Assembly: GCA_944320295.1 (NCBI GenBank)
Contig: CALUGY010000079.1
Location: 1-44,689 of the forward strand
Direction of reading: 5' to 3'
DNA from: an uncultured Bacteroides sp.
GTDB taxonomy: Bacteria > Bacteroidota > Bacteroidia > Bacteroidales > Bacteroidaceae
Length of the DNA: 44,689 nucleotides
The stretch's first letter is position 1; each line of letters starts with the position of its first letter. The notes under the pieces are model-generated. The model was not told where the DNA came from and ran no database searches. It saw only the letters and a list, made by a program, of their open reading frames with translations. The translations under genes were made by a program, and so were the position numbers. Below are positions 32,432-41,651 of this stretch, one piece after another.

Positions 32432-32905
32432 CTATAGCAATGCCGTGGCAAATTCCCAGATGAAGTATCCGCAGACCACGCACTTCAGCACGGTGCCCAG
32501 CAGGAAGCCCGCCAGGGAGCCTAATCCCGATTTCAGGGCCTGCATGCTGTCGCGCCCGCCCATCAGTTCGCCGATGAAAGCACCGAGGAACGGGCCGATG
32601 ACGAGACCCCACGGCATGAAGAATAGCCCGATAATCGTGCCCACCAGGCACCCCCGTGTGCCCCAGCGCGTGCCGCCGCTGTATTTTGCGCCTATCAGCG
32701 GGACGAAATAGTCCAGCACCTGTATGATGATGACAATGCCCAGCCAGACGAACAGTTGCGTCGGTGTGAACTGTGCCCGCTCCGTGAAGTGCAACAGCAG
32801 CAAGCCCGCGTAAGACAAAGGCGGTCCGGGCAGCATGGGCAGTATGCACCCCGCCAGTCCGACCAGCAAACAAATGATTCCCAAGATGATAAGCAATACG
32901 TCCAT
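32432..32905 (-). CDS. DUF456 family membrane protein
   Basis: 157 residues with about four hydrophobic helices. DUF456 features: LLVGLAGCILPMLPGPPLSYAG near the N-terminus, the Gly-rich KYSGGTRWGTRGCLVGTIIGLFF, and PFLGAFIGELMGG. An inner-membrane protein of unknown function. It is read alone, and a possible -7 box lies 250 bp upstream at 33155-33162, beyond array copy 6. Confidence 0.88.
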   Translation of the reverse strand: MDVLLIILGIICLLVGLAGCILPMLPGPPLSYAGLLLLHFTERAQFTPTQLFVWLGIVIIIQVLDYFVPLIGAKYSGGTRWGTRGCLVGTIIGLFFMPWGLVIGPFLGAFIGELMGGRDSMQALKSGLGSLAGFLLGTVLKCVVCGYFIWEFATALL

Positions 32906-32950
32906 GGTTTCTTGTATGATATAAAGTTTCTTACTGTTGCCAGGCTTCTG

Positions 32951-33073
32951 ATGCCTTGTATGTCAGGCGATTACTCGCGACACGTTGCGAGCGCGCTTCC
33001 AACGCGTTGCGGGCGTGCTCGGAACATGTTGCGCCCGTGCTCCGTACATGTTGCGGACAAACGCCTTGTACGT
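32951..33073. repeat. 22-bp x 4 palindromic array, copy 6, with both inverted flanks
   Basis: Cores at 32979, 33001, 33023 and 33045: GACACGTT, AACGCGTT, AACATGTT and TACATGTT. The left flank CCTTGTATGTCAGGCGATTA and the right flank GCGGACAAACGCCTTGTACG are inverted relatives. This copy therefore best shows the full element of about 120 bp. The 370-bp gap 32906-33275 otherwise holds the two promoters. Confidence 0.94.
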
Positions 33074-33154
33074 TGGCCGTAAATGCCGCCCTTGTCGCAC
33101 GTGTCCGCGCTTGCTAAGATGGACCGGCCGCGGGCGATTTTGGCGGTACCCTGG

Positions 33155-33162
33155 CAAAGATA
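33155..33162 (-). promoter_or_regulatory. -7-like box, possibly for DUF456
   Basis: TATCTTTG on the minus strand. If used, the transcript would run through array copy 6 before reaching the gene. Confidence 0.35.
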
Positions 33163-33176
33163 CCAACTAAAAGCGT

Positions 33177-33184
33177 TACCTTTG
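33177..33184 (+). promoter_or_regulatory. -7 box for surE-lpxB
   Basis: TACCTTTG on the plus strand, 91 bp before the surE ATG and back-to-back with the minus-strand box at 33155-33162. Confidence 0.5.
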
Positions 33185-33275
33185 CACGGTAGCCGATAAA
33201 ATATATGAAAAAGGTCGCGGAACCTGTTGGCACGTACCTTTTATTTTGTTCAAATTAATAATATATAATGTAGAT

Positions 33276-34040
33276 ATGGAAAAGCAAAGACCCTTGATAC
33301 TTGTGTCGAACGACGACGGCATAACGGCCAAAGGCATCAGCGAGTTGATTAAGTTCCTACGCCCCATTGGCGAGGTGGTAGTGATGGCGCCGGACACGCC
33401 CCGTTCGGGCACGGCTTGTTCGCTCACCACGAAAGAACCCATCCACTACCAGTTGCTCCGCAAGGATGTGGGGCTGACGGTCTATAAATGTTCGGGAACC
33501 CCGGCCGACTGCGTGAAGCTGGCCTTTGAAACCGTGCTCGACCGCAAGCCCGACCTCGTGGTGGCCGGTATCAACCACGGCGACAATTCGTCGGTGAACG
33601 TGCACTATTCGGGCACGATGGGCGTGGTGATGGAAGGCTGCTTGAAGGGAGTACCGTCCATTGGCTTCTCCCTGTGCAGTTTCGAGCCGAACGCAGACTT
33701 CGAGCCGGCCGGTCCGTATGTGCGCCAGATAGTGCAGGCGGTGCTCGACAGGGGACTCCCCCCGTTGACCTGCCTCAATGTCAATTTCCCCGACACGAAA
33801 GAGCTGAAAGGCATCAGGATATGCGAACAGGCCAAGGGACAATGGACCAACGAGTGGGAAAACTTTGCCCACCGGGGCGACGCGCACTACTACTGGCTCG
33901 TGGGAGAGTTCGTGGATACCGATGCGGACAACGAGAAGAACGACCATTGGGCACTCCGCAACGGCTACGTGGCCATTACGCCTACCACGGTGGACGTTAC
34001 CGCCCGCGCCCTGCTCGAAGACATGAAGACCTGGTTCTAA
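33276..34040 (+). CDS. surE: 5'/3'-nucleotidase SurE
   Basis: 254 residues from ATG 33276 ([15 protein letters not shown]); codons back to 33246 lack a better start. The metal-binding Asp pair is in SNDDG (13-14), with the SurE blocks [15 protein letters not shown] and [22 protein letters not shown]. It removes phosphate from nucleoside monophosphates and short polyphosphates in the cytoplasm. It is upstream of lpxB with 52 bp between, an arrangement usual in Bacteroidetes as far as I recall. Confidence 0.95.
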   Translation: MEKQRPLILVSNDDGITAKGISELIKFLRPIGEVVVMAPDTPRSGTACSLTTKEPIHYQLLRKDVGLTVYKCSGTPADCVKLAFETVLDRKPDLVVAGINHGDNSSVNVHYSGTMGVVMEGCLKGVPSIGFSLCSFEPNADFEPAGPYVRQIVQAVLDRGLPPLTCLNVNFPDTKELKGIRICEQAKGQWTNEWENFAHRGDAHYYWLVGEFVDTDADNEKNDHWALRNGYVAITPTTVDVTARALLEDMKTWF

Positions 34041-34092
34041 ACCGGCAAGAAAGACGCGGCCCGTTGGGGGCCACCGTTTTAAACATACCGTT

Positions 34093-35322
34093 ATGAGATA
34101 TTACCTGATAGTGGGCGAGGCTTCGGGCGACCTGCACGCTTCCCGGCTGATGGCCGCCTTGAAGCAGGAAGACCCGCAAGCCGAATTCCGCTTCTTCGGC
34201 GGCGACTTGATGGCCGCCGAGGGCGGGACGCTGGTGAAGCATTACAAGGAACTGGCCTATATGGGCTTCGTGCCCGTGTTGCTCCACCTGCGCACCATCT
34301 TTGCGAACATGCGTCGCTGCAAGGCCGACATCCTTGCGTGGCGACCGGACGCGCTGATTCTGGTGGACTACCCCGGCTTCAACCTCAGCATCGCCCGCTA
34401 CATTCATGCGCGCTCCCGCATCCCCGTTTACTACTATATCTCGCCGAAAATATGGGCTTGGAAGGAGTACCGCATAAAGAACATCAAGCGCGATGTGGAC
34501 GAGTTGTTCTCCATCTTGCCGTTCGAGGTGGACTTCTTCGAAGGGAAGCACGGCTATCCCGTCCACTATGTGGGGAATCCCACGGTGGACGAAGTGGCCG
34601 CCTTCAAGGCATCTTATCAGGAAGATTTCACCGGCTTCGCCCGGCGGAACGGGCTGTCTGAAAAGCCTGTCATCGCCCTCTTGGCGGGCAGCCGCAAGCA
34701 GGAGATCAAAGACAACCTGCCCGACATGATTCGCGCCGCATCGGCCTTCCCCGATTGCCAGCTGGTGCTGGCCGGCGCGCCCGGCATTGCGCCGGACTAT
34801 TACGAACGCTATCTGGGCGGGGCCGATGTCAAACTCGTGTTCAACAGCACATACCCTTTGCTGGCCCATGCCACGGCCGCGCTGGTCACTTCGGGTACGG
34901 CCACGCTGGAAACCGCGTTGTTCCGCGTGCCGCAGGCGGTGTGTTACCACACTCCCCTTGGCAAGCTGATAGCCTTTTTGAAGCGGCATCTCCTGAAGGT
35001 GGAATACATTTCGCTGGTGAACCTCATAGCCGGGCGCGAGGTGGTGAAGGAGCTGGTGGCCGACACCATGACCGTCGCCCAAATCCGCGCCGAGCTTGGT
35101 CGCCTGCTTCACGACGAAGCCTATCGCCGCTCCATGCTCCGTGGCTACGACGACATGGCCTCCCGCCTGGGTGAACCGGGTGCGCCGCTCCATGCCGCCC
35201 GGCAGATGGTGGCGTTGCTCCGTACACGTTCCGCTTCCGCTCGGAACATGTTGGAAGCGCGCTCGGAACATGTTGGAAGCACGCCCACAACGCGTTGCGG
35301 ACAAATGCCTGATATACAGTAG
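34093..35322 (+). CDS. lpxB: lipid-A-disaccharide synthase with repeat-derived C-terminal tail
   Basis: 409 residues. LpxB features: MRYYLIVGEASGDLHASRLM at the start, FRFFGGDLMAAEGG, YISPKIWAWKEYRIKNIKRDVD, ALLAGSRKQEIKDNLP, and LVTSGTATLETALFRVPQAVCY. It condenses UDP-2,3-diacylglucosamine and lipid X into the lipid A disaccharide at the inner membrane. The usual protein end is near ARQMVALL (residue about 376). The last 33 or so residues (RTRSASARNMLEARSEHVGS and on to the stop) are encoded by array copy 7, which also supplies the stop codon region. Whether the tail affects activity is unknown. Confidence 0.95.
   Translation: MRYYLIVGEASGDLHASRLMAALKQEDPQAEFRFFGGDLMAAEGGTLVKHYKELAYMGFVPVLLHLRTIFANMRRCKADILAWRPDALILVDYPGFNLSIARYIHARSRIPVYYYISPKIWAWKEYRIKNIKRDVDELFSILPFEVDFFEGKHGYPVHYVGNPTVDEVAAFKASYQEDFTGFARRNGLSEKPVIALLAGSRKQEIKDNLPDMIRAASAFPDCQLVLAGAPGIAPDYYERYLGGADVKLVFNSTYPLLAHATAALVTSGTATLETALFRVPQAVCYHTPLGKLIAFLKRHLLKVEYISLVNLIAGREVVKELVADTMTVAQIRAELGRLLHDEAYRRSMLRGYDDMASRLGEPGAPLHAARQMVALLRTRSASARNMLEARSEHVGSTPTTRCGQMPDIQ
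35211..35322. repeat. 22-bp x 4 palindromic array, copy 7, overlapping the lpxB 3' end
   Basis: Cores at 35223, 35245, 35267 and 35289: TACACGTT, AACATGTT, AACATGTT and AACGCGTT. The right flank GCGGACAAATGCCTGATATA is the family flank, and the lpxB TAG lies in it. Confidence 0.94.
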
Positions 35323-35364
35323 TAAATCGCCGGACAGAATCGGTGGAATTTTCCAGTACATAAC

Positions 35365-35445
35365 CCTGTCAGTCTGAATGGAGTAAAGGGTCTCCCGCGC
35401 GCTAATTTACATCGGGAGATTCTTCGCTTCGTTCAGAATGACAGG
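35365..35445. repeat. ATTCTGAGCG inverted repeat (family 2), copy 2
   Basis: Left arm CCTGTCAGTCTGAATGGAG..., right arm GGGAGATTCTTCGCTTCGTT followed by CAGAATGACAGG. The right arm is the better preserved one. It may form a long hairpin acting as the end of the lpxB transcript. Confidence 0.8.
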
Positions 35446-35527
35446 AAGAAAGAAGCACCCTCGCGTGCTGTTTTTCCTTCCTGTGGGAAATGGGCGGGAG
35501 CGGGTTGCCGTTTGTTGTATGCCTCGT

Positions 35528-36181
35528 CTATTGCAGTCTGAATGTTACCGGTACCGTGTAGCGCACTTTTACCGGAACGCCTCGTTGCCGTCCCGGAGTC
35601 CATTTGGGCATGAGGCTCAGCACACGGATGGCCTCTTTGTCTAAGTAAGGGTCTACGCTCCGTATCACTTTGAAATCGGTGGGCGTACCGTCTTTCTCAA
35701 TCACGAATTGTACCACGACACGGCCTTGTACCCCGTTCTCTATGGAAACGGAGGGGTACTGTAGGTGCTGGCTTATAAATGCCATCATGGCTTCTGTGCC
35801 TCCGGGATATTTGGGCATCTCCTCCACCACTTCATACGTGTCGTTGTCCTCTGCGGGTGCAGGCCGTTCCTCCTGCGCTGTGTGGTGGTTGGGGGCAGGA
35901 GTGGCGCTGAAGCGCACGCCGTAGCGGCCGTTGCGGTAGGAAACGGCCTGTATTTCCCCGTTGGCGGTCTTTACTTTTGCCCATTCGCCATCCATCTCGT
36001 AGGTTATCAGTTCCGAACCGTAGGGCAGTTTCCCGATGAGGTTCGCCTCGCTGTTTGCCGTCTTCGACGAACGTAGAAACAGCTTGTCCGCCAGTACGTA
36101 GGTGCGTAGTGCATCGTGGTCTTTGGCATACGGCCTGTACCATCCGGCGTAGATAGCCAGTTCCACGGCTAACACTACCAC
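35528..36181 (-). CDS. SH3-domain / TonB C-terminal domain protein, 5' part uncertain
   Basis: 217 residues if a GTG at 36179-36181 is the start. The same frame is open further back to a TAA at 36227-36229, with no ATG between. Residues 1-15 are the end of a transmembrane helix that really begins upstream (KPLIIGLSADVVVLAVELAI). Next is a bacterial SH3-like domain (KLPYGSELITYEMDGEWAKV), a Pro/Glu linker, and a TonB C-terminal domain (EVVEEMPKYPGGTEAMMAFI...GVQGRVVVQFVIEKDGTPTD). TonB-type proteins span the periplasm to outer-membrane receptors, and here the cytoplasmic end would be the YccF protein if the stop were absent. It may be the 3' part of a single gene broken by a stop. Confidence 0.7.
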   Translation of the reverse strand: MVVLAVELAIYAGWYRPYAKDHDALRTYVLADKLFLRSSKTANSEANLIGKLPYGSELITYEMDGEWAKVKTANGEIQAVSYRNGRYGVRFSATPAPNHHTAQEERPAPAEDNDTYEVVEEMPKYPGGTEAMMAFISQHLQYPSVSIENGVQGRVVVQFVIEKDGTPTDFKVIRSVDPYLDKEAIRVLSLMPKWTPGRQRGVPVKVRYTVPVTFRLQ

Positions 36182-36226
36182 ATCTGCCGAGAGGCCAATG
36201 ATGAGTGGTTTGTTCCCCTTGGGCGG

Positions 36227-36772
36227 TTATGGTGCGGATAGTGGGGGTACGGGTGGGGTCGGCCCCGATGTCGTCCCTGCATTGGGAACGGGCGGGACGG
36301 GAGGTGTCGTAGTGTATTGCGCGGTTGTCCAAGCCGCCTTTCGCCGTTGAATCTCCTGTGCCACGGCCAGCGGCACGCACTTCTTGTTGACGGGGTTGAA
36401 GATGGCGCTCAATGCCTTGGCCTCCACTAGCCCGCACGGTATGCCGATGAGGCTGAGGAACTCCGAGGCGATGGTGAATATGGAGCAAATGGCCAGCAAC
36501 AACCCCACGGGGAAGTACAGGATGCGTACCACGATGAACCATGCCTTGACGCCTGTGTTCTGCCTTTCGCCTGTGAGTATCTCCATGTCTTTCTGCGTCA
36601 CCAGCTCGTGGGTGAAAGGGGCGAGCATGAAAAGTGCCATCTGGAACAGTCCCAGCCCAATGGGAATGCCGATGATGGTGATGCACCAGAAAAGCCCTAC
36701 GATGGCGTAGCACAATGCACGCATAAACCCGAAAAACGGGAAGTGCCAGATGATGTTTCCGAATGTTCTCAT
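36227..36772 (-). CDS. YccF-domain inner-membrane protein with Pro-rich tail
   Basis: 181 residues from ATG 36770-36772 (MRTFGNIIWHFPFFGFMRAL). Two YccF/DUF307-type membrane repeats: CITIIGIPIGLGLFQMALFM and the later SEFLSLIGIPCGLVEAKALS. The C-terminal 40 residues are a Pro/Thr-rich linker ending PPVPPLSAP and then TAA. In the same frame directly after the stop come Pro-Pro-Lys and the transmembrane helix of the SH3-TonB frame. The Pro-rich linker thus continues across the stop. A good promoter lies at 36823-36854. The YccF family function is unknown. Confidence 0.75.
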   Translation of the reverse strand: MRTFGNIIWHFPFFGFMRALCYAIVGLFWCITIIGIPIGLGLFQMALFMLAPFTHELVTQKDMEILTGERQNTGVKAWFIVVRILYFPVGLLLAICSIFTIASEFLSLIGIPCGLVEAKALSAIFNPVNKKCVPLAVAQEIQRRKAAWTTAQYTTTPPVPPVPNAGTTSGPTPPVPPLSAP

Positions 36773-36822
36773 GATATTTGTGTTTAAACCTTGTGGAGGA
36801 ACGGGCTGCCCGCTCCTGAATG

Positions 36823-36854
36823 CAAAAATAGCATAATGAACGTTGCCTTCCAAA
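36823..36854 (-). promoter_or_regulatory. promoter of the YccF/TonB unit
   Basis: Minus strand: TTTG (36851-36854), 20 bp, TATTTTTG (36823-36830), 50 bp before the ATG. A full consensus match. Confidence 0.75.
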
Positions 36855-36994
36855 TGGTGGGCCGTACAAATTCGGGAAGTGGGGAAGAAAGTGTGGACGG
36901 GCCGGGAAAAATGTCGTAAGATGTAGTGTTTCAATCCCAGGAGGTACTTGTCTTTCCACCCTGTACGATATGTTCCCAAGGGGGGGTATTTGCG

Positions 36995-37106
36995 GCCTGT
37001 GCTTCCGATGTGTCGGGAGCGCGCTCGCAACATGTTCGGAGCACGCCCGCAACGCGTTGGAAGCACGCTCGCAACGTGTTGCAGGTAAGCGCTTGATATG
37101 CAGTAA
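36995..37106. repeat. 22-bp x 4 palindromic array, copy 8
   Basis: Cores at 37007, 37029, 37051 and 37073: GATGTGTC (one departure), AACATGTT, AACGCGTT and AACGTGTT. The right flank GCAGGTAAGCGCTTGATATG is the family flank. It is part of the 730-bp gene-free gap 36773-37502, which also holds the YccF promoter, repeat families 2 and 3, and the NigD-gene promoter. Confidence 0.92.
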
Positions 37107-37150
37107 GAAACAAACATTCCTTCTCGCAAGAAACTTCCGGTCTGTCTTTC

Positions 37151-37227
37151 TGTCATTCTGAGCGTAGCGAAGAATCCCCCAAGAGGGAACGGCGACCGGG
37201 AGATTCTTCGCTGCGCTCAGAATGACA
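37151..37227. repeat. ATTCTGAGCG inverted repeat (family 2), copy 3, complete
   Basis: TGTCATTCTGAGCGTAGCGA at the left is mirrored by TCGCTGCGCTCAGAATGACA at the right, with AGAATCCCCC / GGGAGATTCT inside. This is the best copy: a stem of about 30 bp with an 18-nt loop. Confidence 0.9.
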
Positions 37228-37298
37228 AAGCGTGTCGCCCGTAGTGGCAGTCTGTCCCGTCCGTTCCGGCTGTATGGAGTGGGATACCCCCGCACGCA

Positions 37299-37340
37299 AA
37301 TCTCCCTCTCCTTCGGGGGAGGGCCGGGGAGGGGCAGGTC
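37299..37340. repeat. C-rich interspersed repeat (family 3), copy 2
   Basis: TCTCCCTCTCCTTCGGGGGA then GGGCCGGGGAGGGGCAGG. Inverted relative of 21905-21955. Confidence 0.6.
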
Positions 37341-37405
37341 TCTTCCTAACTCAAAAAAGACGAATTATTCTCTTTATTATGTTAAAAACGAAGCGCTTTT
37401 TGCAG

Positions 37406-37413
37406 TAATTTTG
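37406..37413 (+). promoter_or_regulatory. -7 box for the NigD-like gene
   Basis: TAATTTTG, 89 bp before the ATG at 37503. The -33 element is unclear. Confidence 0.5.
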
Positions 37414-37502
37414 CCTGCCGTTTGTTTAGTATGTGACTGCCTGCCGGAAGGGCCGGGCAACAAACAGGTAAATATAAGTATAAACGGAAAAGAATGTTCG
37501 AT

Positions 37503-38198
37503 ATGAAAATTTGTAATGTAAGAAAGCAGATGCGCGTGTTCCTCATGGTGGCGTGCTTCATGGCGGCCATGCCGGTGTTCCAGTCGTGCCACGATGGCGA
37601 CGGCTATTCCTTGGGCGACTTTACTCCGCCCCTGCTGGCCACGATACGTACCACGTCGGGTGCAGGGTTCTATCTGGATTGTGATGTTTGGGGTACTTGC
37701 TGGCCGGTGAATACGGACATGAGCTGGTATCTGCCCATAGACGGACAGCGCGTGGTGGTGGTGTTCAACCCGCTTTGGGACAACTACGCCGGATACGACC
37801 ATGCGGTGAAGATTCTGGACATGCAGGAAGTGCTGACGAAGAACGTGAAGGAGATGACGGCCGAGAGCGAACCGGGATACGGCAACGATCCCTTGCCGCT
37901 GAGCAAGGAGGACATTACCATCTCCAACGGGTATATGAACGTCAGTTTCCTGACGCGCCTGCCCATGGGCGTGGAAGTGGAACTGGTGCGGAGCCTCGAC
38001 ACGACCGATGACGGCTACATACGCTTGGAACTGCGCGGCAAGGAAGACTCCGGCATTCAAGCCGCAGGCACTTATTCCATGGTGTCATATAATCTGGAGT
38101 CGCTCAACGCCACTACCGACACGAAAGGCATCATATTGAAAATAAACACGCTGGCCGAGGGGGAGACGGAGGTGACGTTCGACATCACCGTGTCCTGA
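37503..38198 (+). CDS. NigD-like lipoprotein
   Basis: 231 residues from ATG 37503 (MKICNVRKQM). Lipobox VFQSC with the lipidated Cys29. The remainder is two small beta domains with ILKINTLAEGETEVTFDITV at the end, the pattern of NigD-like proteins, named after a nigrescin bacteriocin-locus protein of Prevotella nigrescens. The role is unknown, and most relatives are unlinked to bacteriocin genes, as here. It is convergent with cdsA; the two stops are only 4 bp apart, with no room for a terminator between them. Confidence 0.85.
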   Translation: MKICNVRKQMRVFLMVACFMAAMPVFQSCHDGDGYSLGDFTPPLLATIRTTSGAGFYLDCDVWGTCWPVNTDMSWYLPIDGQRVVVVFNPLWDNYAGYDHAVKILDMQEVLTKNVKEMTAESEPGYGNDPLPLSKEDITISNGYMNVSFLTRLPMGVEVELVRSLDTTDDGYIRLELRGKEDSGIQAAGTYSMVSYNLESLNATTDTKGIILKINTLAEGETEVTFDITVS

Positions 38199-38202
38199 CC
38201 GC

Positions 38203-39042
38203 TTAGAACAAACTGGCCGTATAGAGGTAGATGACTGCCGCAGGGATGGCCAGCAACGCGCTGTCGAATCGGTCCAGCAGTCCGCCGTGTCCTGGCAGGA
38301 TGTTTCCCGAATCTTTCACGCCGAGCTGGCGCTTCAGCAGCGATTCCGTCAGGTCGCCCCACGTGCCGAACACTACGACCACAACCGACAGCCCAGCCCA
38401 TTGCCATACCGGCATGATGGGCCAGAAGTGGGCGAACACGAAGGAAGAAGCAATGGCGAATATCCCGCCGCCTATGCTTCCCTCCCACGACTTCTTGGGA
38501 GAGACACGCTCGAACAGGCGGTGCTTGCCTATGAGAGACCCTACACAGTACGCACCCGTGTCGCTCAGCCAAAGGAATACGAACACGGACAGGGGAAGTA
38601 TGGGATTGTAGCTCACGCTACCCTCTGCAGGGCTGTAGTGGAATGCAAGGATGTTGAGCAGGGCGAAAGGCAAAGCCACATAAAGCTGGCCGAGCACGGC
38701 GAAAGCCCAGTTTCCCGCCGGGTTGGCACGTTTCAGGTACAATTCCCGGATCATCAGGTAAAGCAGCAAGGCTATATAAGGCATGTACAGGCCGATGCCC
38801 CACGATGTGGTCTGTATCCTGGCCGTGGCAAGGAACAGGTAAGCGGCCGCAATGGAGGTGAGGTATTTGCTCACCTCCATTCCGTTATGGGCGTTTACCA
38901 AGTGTGCAAACTCGTAGACGGTGAGGGCGCTGACCAGCGCGAACAGCAGGGTAAAAGAATAGGGGCTGCAAAGCGTGCAGCCCACTAATATGATGACGAA
39001 CAGAATGCCCGTAACGGTACGTTTCAACAGATTGCTTTTCAC
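38203..39042 (-). CDS. cdsA: phosphatidate cytidylyltransferase
   Basis: 279 residues, about eight hydrophobic helices. The CdsA signature is complete near the C-terminus: WGDLTESLLKRQLGVKDSGN followed by ILPGHGGLLDRFDS. It makes CDP-diacylglycerol from phosphatidate and CTP in the inner membrane, the entry to all phospholipids. Last gene of rsfS-ftsH-cdsA, 25 bp after ftsH. Confidence 0.96.
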   Translation of the reverse strand: MKSNLLKRTVTGILFVIILVGCTLCSPYSFTLLFALVSALTVYEFAHLVNAHNGMEVSKYLTSIAAAYLFLATARIQTTSWGIGLYMPYIALLLYLMIRELYLKRANPAGNWAFAVLGQLYVALPFALLNILAFHYSPAEGSVSYNPILPLSVFVFLWLSDTGAYCVGSLIGKHRLFERVSPKKSWEGSIGGGIFAIASSFVFAHFWPIMPVWQWAGLSVVVVVFGTWGDLTESLLKRQLGVKDSGNILPGHGGLLDRFDSALLAIPAAVIYLYTASLF

Positions 39043-39067
39043 GAATGCGTGTGTTTAAGGGTTGGTA

Positions 39068-41116
<2,049 letters not shown>

Positions 41117-41140
41117 AAGTCCAAATATTGTTGATGCGGG

Positions 41141-41500
41141 TTAGTCAAGGTCGGGGATGCGGGTGAGTTGGGCGTCGGCCCACAGGTGTTCCAGGTCGTA
41201 GAAGTGCCGGGTTTCCGGCAGGAAGATGTGCACCAGCACGTCGGCATAGTCCATGGCCACCCACTCGGCGTTGCGCAGGCCGTCCACCGTGAGGGGCTTG
41301 GTGCCCGCGCCTTTCCGTGCGAACTCCCTGACGGACTCTGCAATGGCTGTTACCTGGCTGGGTGAATTGCCTTGGCAGATGATGAAGTATTTGCAAATGC
41401 TGCCTTCTATTTGGGTGAGGTTGGCTATGACGATGTCTTTCCCTTTCTTATCTTGTATTCCTTCGGTTATTTGCTGGATAAGTGCGTTGGTCTCGTTCAT
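41141..41500 (-). CDS. rsfS: ribosomal silencing factor RsfS
   Basis: 119 residues. Conserved RsfS/Iojap core: QDKKGKDIVIANLTQIEGSI, ICQGNSPSQVTAIAESVRE, and the near-invariant NAEWVAMDYADVLVHIFLPE followed by TRHFYDLEHLWADA. It binds L14 and blocks subunit joining under starvation. First gene of the operon, 24 bp before ftsH. Confidence 0.95.
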   Translation of the reverse strand: MNETNALIQQITEGIQDKKGKDIVIANLTQIEGSICKYFIICQGNSPSQVTAIAESVREFARKGAGTKPLTVDGLRNAEWVAMDYADVLVHIFLPETRHFYDLEHLWADAQLTRIPDLD

Positions 41501-41529
41501 TTATAATAGGTGAAAGTTAAAACTGTGGG

Positions 41530-41557
41530 CAAAGATACGCCGATTTATCTTACCAAA
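41530..41557 (-). promoter_or_regulatory. promoter of rsfS-ftsH-cdsA
   Basis: Minus strand TATCTTTG (41530-41537) with TTTG (41554-41557) 16 bp upstream, a short spacer. The -7 box is 29 bp before the ATG. Confidence 0.55.
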
Positions 41558-41613
41558 CACGCAAACAGGCAAAAGTGTCGTCTTTTTTGCTTTTTTTAGT
41601 TATAAAGTTTTCC

Positions 41614-41621
41614 TATCTTTG
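41614..41621 (+). promoter_or_regulatory. -7 box for the fimbrillin-like gene
   Basis: TATCTTTG, 30 bp before the ATG at 41652. TTTG at 41587-41590 is 23 bp upstream. An intact promoter in front of a frame-broken gene. Confidence 0.55.
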
Positions 41622-41651
41622 CCGTCGCATCAATACTTAAAACATATCGTC

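Noticed and set aside
32979-33052. Arrays as transcription terminators
   Set aside because: No T-tract follows, copies lie inside porU and lpxB coding sequence, and separate intrinsic terminators exist at several neighbouring genes.
35832-37295. 487-residue minus-strand open frame
   Set aside because: Out-of-frame shadow of the YccF and TonB frames, extended through array copy 8 and other repeats.
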